Below are positions 33,920 to 46,221 of a DNA stretch of 64,000 nt, piece by piece; position 1 is the first letter of the stretch; each line of letters begins with the position of its first letter. The notes under the pieces were generated by a model that did no database searches, was not told where the DNA came from, and was given only the letters and a program-made list of their open reading frames with translations. The DNA is taken from the NCBI GenBank assembly GCA_037447655.1, contig JBBHKE010002225.1, positions 1 to 64,000 on the forward strand, written 5' to 3'. Source of the stretch: Zygnema cylindricum (lineage: Eukaryota; Streptophyta; Zygnematophyceae; Zygnematales; Zygnemataceae). The position numbers were made by a program, and so were the translations under genes.

Positions 33920-35400
33920 TGAAGAGGTAAATTATAGTGAAATGAGGGTGGAACCTCCAGTTGGTATAAGGCATCTCCCACGTCGTTGGAGTGGATCCCC
34001 CTATTCGGCTTGTTGTCACTAGGCGAGGTGACGTCACAAATCAAAGGGGGAACATTGCCATTAGTAATAAATGAACCTACTCAAAATACATATCGAAGCC
34101 CCGAGCATCCGATCCAAGGGGGAAAACATTGCAAATAATTCGTAGACCGTGCTAGATGGACCCTTTGGTGAAAGATGGGAGGAAGTGGTAAGTGCCTTAA
34201 TGAAAGCATCTCGATCGAGGATAAGATACTCCGAAGGCTCAAACATGTGGATAGGAGGGGACAAAGGGGTGGGAGTTGGTGGATGAAGAGGTCGAAGGAC
34301 CTATATCGTAGCAAAGACCGAGGAGCAAAAGACCACAGAACACTGGTGGATGTAGGACCCAAACCGCCTAAGAAAACTCACCAAACTGAACAAGTGCCGA
34401 AAAGTGGATAGGACATCCGAAGGCTTAGGTGGACCACGACATGTAAAGGAAGGAGTAGCAAGATGACGCACGGAGGGCACAACTCATAATTTAATACGGC
34501 TAGATTCTTTTTATTACCGACAATTAACACAACGGCAAAATGGAACGATTGATGTGGAAAATTTAGTTTGGAGCTGTTGTAGAAACTTACCTTTTTTTAT
34601 TTTACTGATGTGGTAAGCATCTCGTCTGAGGAGTACGCTTGCAAGAGTGAAACTCAAAGGAATTGTCGAAGGCCGGAACAAGTGGCGGAGCATCTGGTTT
34701 AATTCGATGTAAATGCGAAAAATCTTACGAGGATTTGACATGCCGTGAATCATCTTAGAAAGGGAAGAGTGACTCAGGGAACGTGGACGTCTACAACATG
34801 CCATAGTTTCATGAGCCCCACTATCACCCCCGCGACTTAGTAGGGCAAGTATCGAAAGAGAAAACATCAAAAAGATCTACCGAGGAGCGACATTGGCTAG
34901 ATCCAGGGTAATATGGATCAAGGTAGGAAAGTGGTGTCTTGTATGAAAGTTCGCATGACCAAAAAGGTACGAGTGTGCAGTTGAGGACGAGGGATTTCCA
35001 AAACCTGGGCCCCTTAGGCATTGCGATCACGACAAAAGTCCAATCCTAGTCCTTGCTCAGAGGACCAAATTTAATTGAGTCATGGAGAGTGGAAGGTTTC
35101 AAAGGGATACTTACAAAGGGTTGCCAAGGATGACCAAATGACGACAACTCTATTTATGAGGGACACAACCAACACCGGCCCCAAAACTGTTTTGACATTT
35201 GAAACATGCGTAATTTTGTTTAGGAGATTTGGGTGAAAGGAGAGGGAGAAGGGCGGAGAGGTGGTGACTAACATGGTCGAATCAAGAGGAAAATTTATGA
35301 AAGATGATACGTGATAAGGAAGTGAAATATATGTAACGGACAGTGAAAAGAATGGTGTGGGAGGAAGAGAAAGTCCATCTTTTCTCAAGTTTCATGTCCA
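33920..35400. other. Decayed coding-like sequence on the minus strand, unidentified
   Basis: Minus-strand pieces such as EYLILDRDAFIKALTTSSHL (about 34061-34264) and FLQQLQTKFSTSIVPFCRCV (34514-34870 region) look like former coding sequence. They share no motif I recognise. It is most likely an old transposon, but the type cannot be stated. Confidence 0.35.
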
Positions 35401-35404
35401 ATTA

Positions 35405-35665
35405 GTACATTATAGAACGAAAGTACAGAACTCCACTTGAGACTGTGCAACAACTTATATACAAATATTCCAAAAAGTACAATATTCTTTACCGCAATCC
35501 ACATTTTAGCGGTAATGTACAAAACATTTTTTTTTTATTGGCAGAATGTGCACCGTAAACATATAAACAAAAAAAAAAAGTGTTAAACCAATACATTCAT
35601 TTTCGATAAGTCAAAAAAAGGTACATATTTGAGTAACCATAAGAGTGTACTGTTACACAGCTCTA
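35405..35665. repeat. Diverged relative of the hAT-type element at 36245
   Basis: GCGAAAGTACAGAACTC-type sequence, poly-A blocks and GATAAGTCAAAAAA(A)G(G/C)TACATAT occur in the same order as in the right half of 36245-36673. The termini are not clear. Confidence 0.45.
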
Positions 35666-36048
35666 GAAATTTCCATCAAACCATCTAGTGGAACTAGTCT
35701 TGAAGGAAAACGAAACCATATTTAAAAAACACACCCAAAAAACTACACTTGTGATGAAAAACTGATATTTCTCCTCGAAGTCCACTGTGATGATAAGATT
35801 TTAATAAACAAGAATAAAGAAAAGCTAACTAACATCCAAAATCACATGAAAAAGCATGAAGACACTAAGACAGGATTCACTATTGGAGAGATGCAAAATT
35901 GTTGAGGAGAAGTCAAACTAAGTCAAACCCAGAGAGCCTCGCTTTCAAGGACTAGAAATTCCTAGGGGACAAATTGTTTAACAAAACTATATTACTTTTC
36001 TAAAAATTTCAATTTCTTTCTCGAAATTTCTCAAAAAAGTTAAGCTTT

Positions 36049-39000
36049 TTAACCCAAATACCGAAGCAAAACTCCATCATTTCCTAAAACAAAGCCTTGC
36101 TTCTCTCCCACAAACCTGCAAAGAAAAACAAAAGGAAAAGCATAAATGGTAAGTAAAACTTCAAAATATAAAAGCATGTGCAAACCATAGACCATAAACC
36201 ATAAACAGAAGAAAAAATATAACACCCTCCGGAGTTATAGACAGTAGTGTTGTGTATCGGTAAATTTCCTATGGCAATAATTTTGATAAACAGTATTATC
36301 GGTAATCGAACAGCGGGGGGGCTGAATAAATTTGTTACCGCCAATATATATGAAAACATATGGTATTATTATAGGCTAGTACAGTAATATACAATATATA
36401 GTGTATAGTATGTCATGTCACGTATCACAATCCGGTTCATACTCAGAAGAGCGAAAGTACAGAACTCTACTACGAATCAAGCAACATTTTCTGTACAAAA
36501 AAGTCGTACCAAAATTTAATCGCAAAATTTGTCTTTTGGCATGTTGGACCAATATATCGGTTAAAAATAACGGTAATTTCCTTACAGATATATCAATCCG
36601 ATACATCAATTACCAGTAAGTCAAAAAAGCTACATATCCATAATCGGGAAGAGGCTACCAATACACAACACTAGTTATAACCTTTTCGATGGGTTTGTAA
36701 TTTCCTCTACAAATTCTTGATGTAATCCATTCTCCTTAAAGAACATAGAAAGTTTCTGACTCCACAAGAAAAAAGAAACACAAAAAAACCCACAAGTGTA
36801 CTACCACCATCAACTCATCCACGCATGAAGGCCGAAAAAATCCCGATTTCATCCGAAAATCAGTCCCCTAAATCCCAAATTAAATAAGAAATAAAAGATC
36901 AAACAAAGCCCCTTAATGACATTTAAAAGCCCATTAAGTACAAAAAAAAACGAAAGCAAAAATAGGAAGTAATAGCAATAGCAAAACTAATACTAATATT
37001 AAATACTGATACTGACACTGTATTAATACCAATACTAATACTTACACTAATATGTTATACTAATACTAACACTAACACTATTACTGGTACATATACTAAT
37101 GCTAGCACTACCACTAATATTAATGCTAATACTAACAAAAAGAAATAAGAAAGAAGAAGAAAGAAAAAAAGGGGAGAGTGGGGAGAGAGGGGGGTAGGGA
37201 GAGAGGGGGGTAGGGAGAGGGAAGAGAAACTCACTTCACAGTGTATAAATTAGCAGCAAGATTATCCGCCACCTTGTCTCGAACCCAAGATTTTCCTCCG
37301 TCGGTCGTTTTCAACAACACTCCACTCCCTCCCGCGGCCCAAGCCTCATCCTGAAAATTAAACATCAACATTTAAAACACACAGTCAAAACCAAACGTAT
37401 TAAAACATTAACCATTAAAACCGGAAATACTGAGACACGTTTTCTTCACACTTTCAACAACATTTCGACTACCTCTTGTAGCCCAAGCCTCAACAGAAAA
37501 TCTAAATTAGAAAACTTTAAAACATAAACAATCGAAACGTAAAGTAATACAGCATAACAATTGAAACATGAAATAAAAAACTTTAACTGCATCTCCGGGC
37601 TACCTTAAAGTATTCTATATCATAATAAAGTGTTGAAAAGGTTTTCTTCACATTGATTCAGAATTTTCTTTGAGAGCCTTCAAGATTTCCTTTCAAGTTA
37701 TTTAAGTCTTGAAGTCTATTAAGTTGTTAAGTTTTTTTGGGTGTTTCCAGACAATAACGGTTGTCTAAGGGAATTTTCTCAAGGATAATGTCCTCCCAGA
37801 AGCCATTTTTGACCAAAACCAAATACAGCTTGAGGATTGGCTGAATTTTTTTCAGCAAAATTTAGATGTTAAGAGTGGTTAGTTTTTTTCCAGAGATCTT
37901 TTAAATATAGGATCAATTAGGTTTTCTTCAAGAATTGGTCAGAGTTTTTTTCAAGATAGTATTTTGAATTTGGGACTGGTTATGGGTTTTCAGGATTTTC
38001 TTCGAGGTTCTATTTCAGAGCTTTCCCTCTCAAACCTTGAGAAAACAAACCAGAAAAAAAAAACAGTAATACTTTTAGCATTTACTTTAGCATTTATTTG
38101 GAGTTTTTTGGAATCCAAAAGTTCTATTAATTTCAAACATTAAACACTGTCAACAAATTTCCTAAACTTTTTCTGAAGAGATTTCCATGTGTTTTAAATA
38201 AGTTTTACTGTGAATGCCTCTTTGGGTTCCAAATTTTGCTAGAAGTACAAAAACCTTGAGAACAAGCGAGATAACTTTAGGAGTTGAACATGAAAACTAA
38301 AATAATAAAAAAATGCTAACATAAATGAATGCTTTACTTCACAGACGTTTTCATCTACCATAAGCAGCATCTTTTGCCACGAGACACCCCACAAAAATAC
38401 TGACTAACCAAATCCAGAGTTCCCCTCGGTTTGAATTTCCCTCTGTTTCCAAATTATTATTAAGTAGACAAAAATTGACAAAATAGACTAAGTTATAACA
38501 ACATAAAAAAAACATTTTCAATCACAGTATAAAACCGACCTGTGATCTCATATCTCAGAAAAATAAAAAATAAAACAGCAACAGAAAATATTATGTTTTA
38601 CCATAACATAAAACCTACCTGCGATCTTTTACAGAAGAATAACAGAAAAACATTTTTTAACCATAATGTAATCTTCCAGTGATCTGTATCCCATGTCAAG
38701 GGTTCCACACCCTCAACTCAACCATCATTTTTCAGAATAGTAGCCATTATAACAATAAGAAGTAATTAATTAATGCAAAAAAGCAAAATAAAAGAAAACC
38801 AGAAATAGTACTAAACCTACCTGTGATCTGTATCCCACGTCAAGGATTCCAAATCCTCGGCTCGAGATTCGAACTTCATCAAAGTCTTCAGAAACCTGAA
38901 AATATTCACAATTTCACGAACAATCAGAGTCGTAAAAAGAAATAACCGCTGACCAAACCACTGACAAAAAAAAATGACATAAAGAGAGAGAAAACATATA

Positions 39001-42000
39001 CAAAAAAGAAAACCACTGCCTGAAAAAGGGGATGAAAAACCACACAGAAACAAAGAAAAACTCACATGATTCATACATAAATACTATTGAAATTATTTAC
39101 AAATGTGATCACATGATAAAATTGAACATGTATTAAATTCTGTCATAAACTAAACACATTTTATTAGAGCTGTTAGAAATTTACGTGACAATTCCAAAGA
39201 TAAATGACAATTTGATACATAACTGTGTGGACTGAGTACTGAAGTTGAAAATGATTTTGTCAAATCAAATCTATCTCTCCCTGAGAAACTGAAAATCTGA
39301 AAAATCTAAAAATCTTAAACAGGAATTCTTCGTGATGAAAAAAATACATAGCATGATATAAAAAAAGGGGAAGCAAATTGCAGATAATGTAGCAGATTGT
39401 TTGTGGGAAAAAAGAGTGCATAGAAATAAAAACGCTTTACTGCAATTCAAAAGAGAAAAGAATTGTAAAAAAGAAATGTAAAAACTAGGTGTGGAAAAAA
39501 AAATGTTAAAATAAAAAAATGTAAGAAAATAAAATGTTTAAAAAAAAAAATCGTTGATGAGAAATAAAAAAAAGAACACAAAAAAAAATGAAAAAACGTT
39601 TTTTACCCCAGTCCCTCTCCCGAGGAAAAGGCCGCCTCCGCGAACCAAGAGCCATAATCCTCCGTCTCCTCTCCAGCCCATATTTTGAATCCGACGAGCA
39701 CTTTGTCTATTGTGGGGCTGCCAGTAAGCCTGCAATATGAATACGTGTTGAGAAAAAAAACATTTACAAATCATTTACAAAACATTGACAAAAAACTAGC
39801 AAAATCTTGCAAAACAGTTAGAAAACAGTCTTACAATAGCATTTACAAAACATTTGCAAAACACTTACAAAACACTTACAAAACACTTGCAAAAGTCTTG
39901 CAAACATTTTGAAAACGCTAAGCACTTAAAACACGTAGAAAACACTTAGAAAGACTTAGAAAACACTCAAAAAACACTTACAAAACACTTGAACACTTCA
40001 CAAGACATTCAAAACGCCTGCAAAGAACGTACAACCTAATCAGCACTTACAAAACGTTTAACACATTTTTGGGAATTAGGTTTATAGACATTTCATGATG
40101 GTAAATGTAAAATTTACACCCAGAGGATTAGGCTTTCAGGTTTTTCACAAGATTCACATTCAAAACATTTTTACAATAGACTTCTAGGCTTTTCAAAAAA
40201 ATCGGGGTTTTAGGATTTCATGGGGTACAAGATTTCTCTACTGGTTTTCTAGAGATTCTCTGCGGTATGCTAAGTTTTTAATTAGGATTTAGGCTTTCAC
40301 ACTAAATAACAACGCTTTTACTTAGAAAAAGGTTTTTCGAGGTATACTGCGGTAATTGAGATGGGGAAAAAAAAAAGGGTTTTCTGCGATTTTTTGGTGG
40401 TTTTTGCCATTGTTATTGGACGGCTTTGACTTTCTTCACAACTTCTTTGGAATGTAAAGAGTACTTTGACATGTGGGTGTAAATATGATAAGTGAAAATT
40501 CCTAGACAAAAATGAAGCTCCCATTTTGAGGTTTTTCACAGTGTTCAAAGCATTTCCATTGCTCTGTTTGATTTAATCTGATTACACTTTCATATGACAT
40601 ACTTCAGCTTCAATTAGTCACATTCAATTATTCAAAAGATGGGAACAAAAGAAAAATTTGGTTGAGATTGGTAAGAATTTCCTATGAACTAAACTGAAAT
40701 GAAACAGTTTGAAAATGTTGAGAGTTTATGTTACCTCGTATTTTTGTCTACTAAGGTTATCACTATTAGTGTTATCCACACTATTTAATGAAAAAAATAC
40801 ATTTACTGATTATAGCCAGTCATAAGGAGAAACAAAGCAAAATCTATCCAGCACTTAACATGAATTAGTCCAAGGCAGACCTCCTTCAAAAGAAATGATT
40901 AAAAACACAATCGCACTTGTTGTTTTCATTGTGTTCGTTGATAACTTGAACAAAAATTTGCTGACACAACCAACATTAACAAGCAATTACAGTATAAGAA
41001 CAATTTATGGTTTTACTTGTGGTTTATGGCTTTAGGTATGGTGGGATACATCAAATTCTCTCTCACAACAACAGAAACAGGCAGCCCTAATAGTACAATG
41101 GCACTTGCTCCAATTTTTAAACATTTTCAAGTCACTAGAATGTCTTCGACGTTATTTTCAACTGTTGCATTTAATTTTTTAACGGAGCAATCAAAAGTAA
41201 AACCATCACTTTTCAAGTGCTTACCTCCAATGAAAATCCAGCATTTTAACATAAAGTTAAATGCATTTAACTGCCAAAAAAATGTTGACACTAGAAATGA
41301 TGGACGCATAGTAATAGCAAAAAATATGGTTGGAACATAAAATAAATGACAAGAGTACTGGGAAAGAATGTGGGAAGGATTAATGGATGATTTTGTTCCT
41401 CCATACCTGACCAGGTTCCCATGTAAGATAGAAGTTTCCTCGACTGGAAACTGCAACATAGTCTCCGTCAGGAGAGCGGTTCACAGTGTTGAAATTTCCG
41501 GTGTAATAACTCGCTCCACTGATTCCACTAGATACAGTCCTGAAATTCAAAAAGACAAAACAGGAAAAACATCTGTATGTAAACCTACTGTTGTATACGA
41601 TCCGCTAAAAAAGTTTAAGACACTACTGTTCTGTATTCTGAAAAAATATTAATCATTTATGAAAATAGACATCAAAGTCTAACTAGCATAAGGGAAACAG
41701 TCCATATAAACCTTATCTCATAGACTAAGTATCAACATAAAAGTTGACTACTTCATGGTTTCAATGAAGCAGTGTGAAGAAAGCCGCAGACAAAAAAAAA
41801 AGCAAATTCTAAGTTAACAGCTTAAATCCAGTCCGTAGTACAATTGCATTTCCCGGAGTCCAACATTCCGCAAAAGTTAACAAAAATAAGCTACTTTCCA
41901 TAATTAAAATTGGGGAAACGGTAGCAGACTTTTTTAATAATAAAAAAATCCTCTCCACTCCCCTCTCCCTCTCCCACTCCCTCGCTCTCTCCCTCGTCCC

Positions 42001-44351
42001 CTCTCCCTCGCCCCCTCTTCCTCTCCCTCCATTCACAGAAAGAACCCCTCTACCATTCCCCCTGCCTCTCCCTTTCCTCTGTCTCTCCTTCCCAACCACC
42101 TCACCCCCCTCCTGTCCCTTCTTCAACAGGAAACACACACCTATTGAGAGTTGCCGACACAGTTTCCTCAACGGCTGCCCTCCAGTTATACCCAGAATTG
42201 GACGTCACATAGATCGCCCCTTCATCAGTTACCATTTCCGCGTTTTTCTCACCGTTTGCTTTTATCAACAACTGCAAGAGTGAAAAAAAAAAACCCGCAA
42301 CAGAACCTAAGATATAATAAAAATGTGGAACTAAAATGTGAAGTGCCTTAATGATTTTGTTACAGCTTCCAAAAATCAGGAAGTCCATTGTGAGAAAAAA
42401 ACAATCGGACAACAGACGGACATGAAAACATCCCAACCACGCACTTGGACCGCCCAACATTCTTAGAACAGAATTTAACAAAAAATTAGAAACAGGCAAC
42501 ACCATATTTGTGCAAGTGCAGTGGACAGGACAAAATAAGCCTCCTTTGATTGCAAACAACTTTGATACCAAACTCAACATCAAAATTGCATTAGTTGTCA
42601 CAAGTTCCTGCATGTCAATACAAATGACATTTTGACAAGATACAGTGTGATTTCAGTAAAATCTATGAAAAATGTGTCTGGATAAGAGTTTGTCATTTCA
42701 TTTAAAATTGCCTTTAGAATAAGACAATGCTATCTGATTAAGAACACATCATCTAAAAGGAACCTTCAACTGACTAAAGATACACCATCTGGATAGGAGA
42801 AGTCAAACCTTCAACTGACTAAAGATACACCATCTGGATAGGAGAAGTCATCCAAATAGGAATGAATCACTAAAATAAGAAAATGTCGTTTGAATTAAAA
42901 GTGTCATCCAAAAAAAAAAACATGCTACCAGAATAAAACATGTTAATTTACAGAACTAATACTGGTAAAGAGAAATCAACAAAATCAATAAAGCGAGCAA
43001 CAACATTGATAACAAACAATAAGATTACCGGAGTCCCTGGAAGTCGAGAACTGAGAGGAATTCGTTCCCAACTCTCTCCTCCATTGAATGTGTGTAGAAG
43101 AATTGCCGGTTTTCCAACAATCCAGCCTTCATTTCCCGAGAAACTGATGGAATTGAAACGGTAATTGAAATCTTCGTCCTGGGCTGAGGGAATCTCTTTT
43201 GACTGCCATGACTTGCCACCGTCCTTGGTCTCCAAGAGAGTCTGTCTAGTTCCCAAAAGGAAACCTGAAATACAAAACAAAAAAGATACGGTGTCACAAT
43301 TCACGTTCAAATTGCAAATCATAGAAAAAAAATGCTAAAAAAAAATGAAGAAAAAAGAAGGTAAATGTTCCCAGAGTTCAGCTACACAGAAATTATTCAC
43401 AGTAATTCATGACATGTTTCTAAACAGAGTCAGTTTATCTATATTTACTCAGTTCACATTCTACTCAACCAACATTTCACCTAGTTCATGACTTTGCTTG
43501 TTAACGGATTACAGCAGAAAAAAAGTGACATGCAGTGGGATTTTAGAGTTGAAATTAAAAAATGGCCTGAACTTTCTTCTGCAAAAACAACAGAAACTGA
43601 AACCGGCAAATAGTGACTGATTCCTCAAAAAAAAAAAAACAATGCTTTACTTTAACAACATTCAATACAGCAAACTTATTGCATACTTTACCGCTTATTT
43701 TAGAATAAACTAGACCTTCATTCACATACTGATATAAATATCACAGCTAACTCATCCAGAAGGCCAGTGCTTCAGCTCAAAACCATCACTTAACATAAAC
43801 AAGCTTTCTCACTTCTTCAAATGCTAATCTAACAAGCACAAGAATAACTTATAACCTAAATAATACAGAAATCCCCTACGGCTTTAACAAATACAAAAAT
43901 CACTTGTAACCTAACGAGTACAAAATAACAACTTACCATGTGAAGGATCATTTGGTACAAATGCAATGTCCAGAAGCACCACTCCAGGGTCAATAGGGAG
44001 AGGAACTTTCTCCCATTCTGAAATTCCTTGCTCAGCAATGGCAGGCTCAATAATAGTAGAAGAAGCCGACAAACCGAAGGACAAAGCACCTCCAGCCAAC
44101 AGGATATCTCTCCTGCTCAAGGAATCAGATGCTGCCACCTCATTATCATCAGCATTGCGTGACACGCAGACAGCTTCCCGTCCTTGCTTAGAAACTTTTG
44201 ACACTTTTTTGTGATTCAAAGCTCCAAAGCGCAATTTAGGGCATTCGGTTCCCTGTCGAAATCCCTGAAATGTTTGGATTTTCGGAGAAGATGATTTTGT
44301 TGAGAGAGAGTTGGTAAAAAGGTGAGTTTGGTAAGCTTGAAGGGCAGCCAT
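36049..44351 (-). CDS. HCF136: HCF136/Ycf48, photosystem II stability and assembly factor, chloroplast; eight exons
   Basis: The exons, in coding order, are 44351-43937, 43264-43029, 42271-42141, 41539-41407, 39729-39607, 38895-38821, 37350-37235 and 36115-36049. All introns have GT-AG ends and joined phases, giving 1,296 nt (431 residues plus TAA). The protein starts with a plastid transit region. A twin-arginine thylakoid signal follows ([21 protein letters not shown] at 80-81, AIA cleavage motif near 104-106). The mature part is the seven-bladed Ycf48 propeller with repeated GGKSW/GGESW motifs and an Arg-rich blade ([14 protein letters not shown]). It ends [18 protein letters not shown]136 acts in the thylakoid lumen on newly made D1 during PSII assembly. 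No coding damage is seen. Introns of 0.4-1.9 kb hold transposons and partial exon duplications. The minus-strand start sits in GTAGCCATGGCTGCC. Confidence 0.96.
36245..36673. mobile_element. hAT-type non-autonomous element in HCF136 intron 7
   Basis: The inverted termini TAGTGTTGTGTATCGGTA and (from the right) TAGTGTTGTGTATTGGTA bound 429 bp without coding capacity. They resemble the ends of the element at 56080-56916 (TAGTGCTGGGTATCGGGTA). GTTATA occurs close to both outer edges, but a clean 8-bp duplication is not visible. Confidence 0.75.
36965..37138. repeat. Degenerate (ACTAAT)n repeat in HCF136 intron 7
   Basis: Imperfect runs of ACTAATACTAAT and related triplet-pair words on the plus strand. 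Confidence 0.8.
37448..37505 (-). repeat. Decayed partial duplicate of HCF136 exon 7 start
   Basis: TTTCAACAACAT..CGACT.CCTCTTG(T)AGCCCAAGCCTCA on the plus strand parallels exon 7 plus its acceptor at about 37308-37360 (TTTTCAACAACACTCCACT, GCGGCCCAAGCCTCATCCTG). The copy has substitutions and no usable frame. It lies 100 bp upstream of the real exon on the coding strand. Confidence 0.6.
38536..38722 (-). repeat. Repeated copies of HCF136 exon 6 3' end and donor site
   Basis: Just past the real exon 6 donor (38811-38865, ACCTACCTGTGATCTGTATC onward), similar words recur downstream on the coding strand. They are CTTCCAGTGATCTGTATCCC with ATGTCAAGGGTTCCA (about 38676-38720), ACCTACCTGCGATCTT (about 38609) and ACCGACCTGTGATCTCAT (about 38536). 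These look like decayed tandem duplicates of the exon end. Confidence 0.6.
39755..40060. repeat. Minisatellite of ACTTACAAAAC-type units in HCF136 intron 4
   Basis: A row of 10-12 bp units such as CATTTACAAAAC, CACTTACAAAAC, CACTTGCAAAAG and CACTTAGAAAAC on the plus strand, increasingly diverged to the right. Confidence 0.85.
41940..42115. repeat. Pyrimidine-rich tract in HCF136 intron 3
   Basis: CTCTCCCTC/CCCCTCT repeats lie on the plus strand, purine-rich on the coding strand, directly downstream of exon 3. Confidence 0.75.
42761..42849. repeat. Tandem duplication, 45-bp unit, in HCF136 intron 2
   Basis: The unit starting AACCTTCAACTGACTAAAGA and ending GGATAGGAGAAGTC occurs twice with no visible substitutions, indicating a recent duplication. 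Confidence 0.95.
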
Positions 44352-44943
44352 GGCTACTACAAAACTCCCTCAGCACTGTCACTCGTCTCCGTTTACTGAA
44401 GGTAATCTTCAAAATTGGTAACTTAACTTGAAATAATTTTAACCTGAAGTCAATTCCCTGGCGCAACCGAAGTTACTTGACAAGTACATGTTCTTTGTCT
44501 CGAAGTATAGGAAAAAAAACTCTCTCATTCGTCGAAACGTTTTTGGCGCGTGTAATACGACACTTTAAATGGCTAATCTCGGGGAAAAGTATGATCCGAC
44601 GGCTTATAATGTGCCACGCAATGGGCTGAAAAAAAGAATATGCGAGCGATCTGGGAAAGATGCACGGGAGAATTTGACTAATAATTGGACTAAGTTTCCG
44701 CACATGTGTAAAGTTGCGAGAATGGAAAGATTGCAATTTGCACGTGTGAAATATTGTAACGTGGCGGTTCGGGAGCCAGTCGCAGGTGTCGCTCCCATCC
44801 ACAAGGGCAGGGGAAGGCAACCTTCTAGAAATGTTTCGTTCACGCCTTCTCCGGGCAAGCTATATGTTAATAACTTAATACCCATTTAGCCCCTATATAT
44901 TATAAAGGTATTAAGTAATTTAAATTATTTTTGATATCAACAT
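44352..44943. promoter_or_regulatory. HCF136 5' flank; weak plus-strand open frame inside
   Basis: This is the region upstream of the HCF136 start and should contain its promoter and 5' UTR, but no clear TATA element or known light-response box was identified. A plus-strand frame at 44569-44889 (106 codons, starting MANLGEKYDPTAYNVPRNGL) has no recognisable domain and is probably not a gene. Confidence 0.4.
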
Positions 44944-45014
44944 GTGCCAGTGGTCTAGTGGTAGAATAGTACCCTGCTACGGTACAGACCCGGGTTCGAT
45001 TCCCGGCTGGCACA
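44944..45014 (+). tRNA. tRNA-Gly-like gene with anticodon GCU
   Basis: A 71-nt cloverleaf with acceptor stem GTGCCAG/CTGGCAC and discriminator A. It has the D-arm with A box TGGTCTAGTGG, anticodon stem GTACC/GGTAC (all paired) and T-arm with B box GGGTTCGATTC. A TTTT terminator starts at the next base. The body is the standard plant tRNA-Gly(GCC), but the loop reads C-T-G-C-T-A-C, so the anticodon at 44976-44978 is GCT, which pairs with serine codons AGC/AGU. It lacks the long variable arm required for a serine tRNA. It may be a mischarging risk, a non-functional copy, or a sequencing error. Confidence 0.85.
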
Positions 45015-45249
45015 TTTTGCTGTAATTCTTGCGTTTTGCAGGTTGCTGGAGAGTTGTAAAAGTTAGAAACGGATCAACAATTACTGGATCGTTGCCGGTT
45101 GTAAAGGTTTGCACGTGTTACAGCGTCTATTGCTGCAGCCATAATCCGTTTGAAACTTTGAACTAGGAGGGTCAAGTTGATGAACGTCAAGACTTCAACT
45201 TTCGTTCTTCAAAAGTACAACTAAATAGAATTCAGGTGAAGGAGCAATA

Positions 45250-45750
45250 CACCGCGAATCGTAATTAGAGTAAATTACTCTAATTCGGTCGCTCGAAATT
45301 TTGACTCTATCACATCAAATAGAGTAATCGATTCTAATTTTTTCATTATTCTAATTTAGGTAAGGTTTAATTAGCGTTTTTAATTCTAATATATGTTAGT
45401 TTTAAATAGTGTGGAGTACGGACGACGTCCGACCGTGCAAAATTGTACTTTTATAAGTAAAAAAGTACAAATAATGATTTAATACAGGCCATTATCATGT
45501 AACTGCGTTTTAACGAAACGCGTAGTGCGAACGTCATAGTGACGATAAACTGTACGTTTTGTCAGATTCTGTATGAATACCTTATTTACAGTAGAGGATA
45601 TTAACTTGCCAAATTAGAGTACACCGCATGAATTAGAGTAAATTCCTTTTTGAAACAGCTCTATCACATAAATTAGAGTAAACTACTATAATTATTTTTT
45701 TCTCTTTTTTTACTCTAATTTTTTCATTACTCTAATTACGATGCGCGGTG
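45250..45750. mobile_element. MITE with CACCGCGAATCGTAATTAG termini (copy 3)
   Basis: The ends are CACCGCGAATCGTAATTAGA and (right, reverse complement) CACCGCGCATCGTAATTAGA, flanked by TA on each side. It is 501 bp. It is closely related along its whole length to 46997-47496. Confidence 0.92.
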
Positions 45751-45903
45751 TAGTTTCCAAAGGCGTGTCCATGTTTTGTCTTGGTTTATTAAATTTTGTA
45801 GAAATTATTTTTTTCTTAAAAAATCCATGTGGTGAACAATCTTGTTACAACGTGGCAAGGATAAAAGGTGCTACATTTGGAAGACTTATGGCCCTCAAAA
45901 CTA

Positions 45904-46094
45904 CATTGCCCATTGCTACTAGCGCTACTAATTTTTGAGGCAGCCAAATTTCGTTTACTGACTATCCATTTTTCCTATTCTTAAACGTGATATAGCGATG
46001 GGAATGTCAACACATAAGCGCTTACATCAAAAAGAAACCCCAACGGTAAGACATTAAACTGCACAATGCGTAACACCAATAGCGATAGGCAGGG
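45904..46094. mobile_element. Diverged MITE with TA flanks (copy 4)
   Basis: The left end CATTGCCCATTGCTACTAGC and the right end (reverse complement) CCCTGCCTATCGCTATTGGT resemble the CACCGCCCATCG family. TA lies on both sides. 191 bp. Confidence 0.55.
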
Positions 46095-46221
46095 TAGTTT
46101 AGCAAAGCAAGGTGTTTGGAAGCTTAAAGGACAAAAGAGGCTGCATTAGGCTAAGAAGAGGGAGGGTGGTAAAAAACTTGTTAAAGTATATTTATTTAAA
46201 TTTAAAGACTGATGTCATCTT

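Noticed and set aside
33920-35400. Candidate cellular gene on the minus strand
   Set aside because: Only scattered coding-like pieces without a consistent frame or motif are present. More likely an old transposon, type unknown.
44569-44889. 106-codon plus-strand frame upstream of HCF136
   Set aside because: No recognisable domain, no splice or promoter support, and it overlaps a minus-strand frame of similar length. It is noted only within the 5' flank entry.
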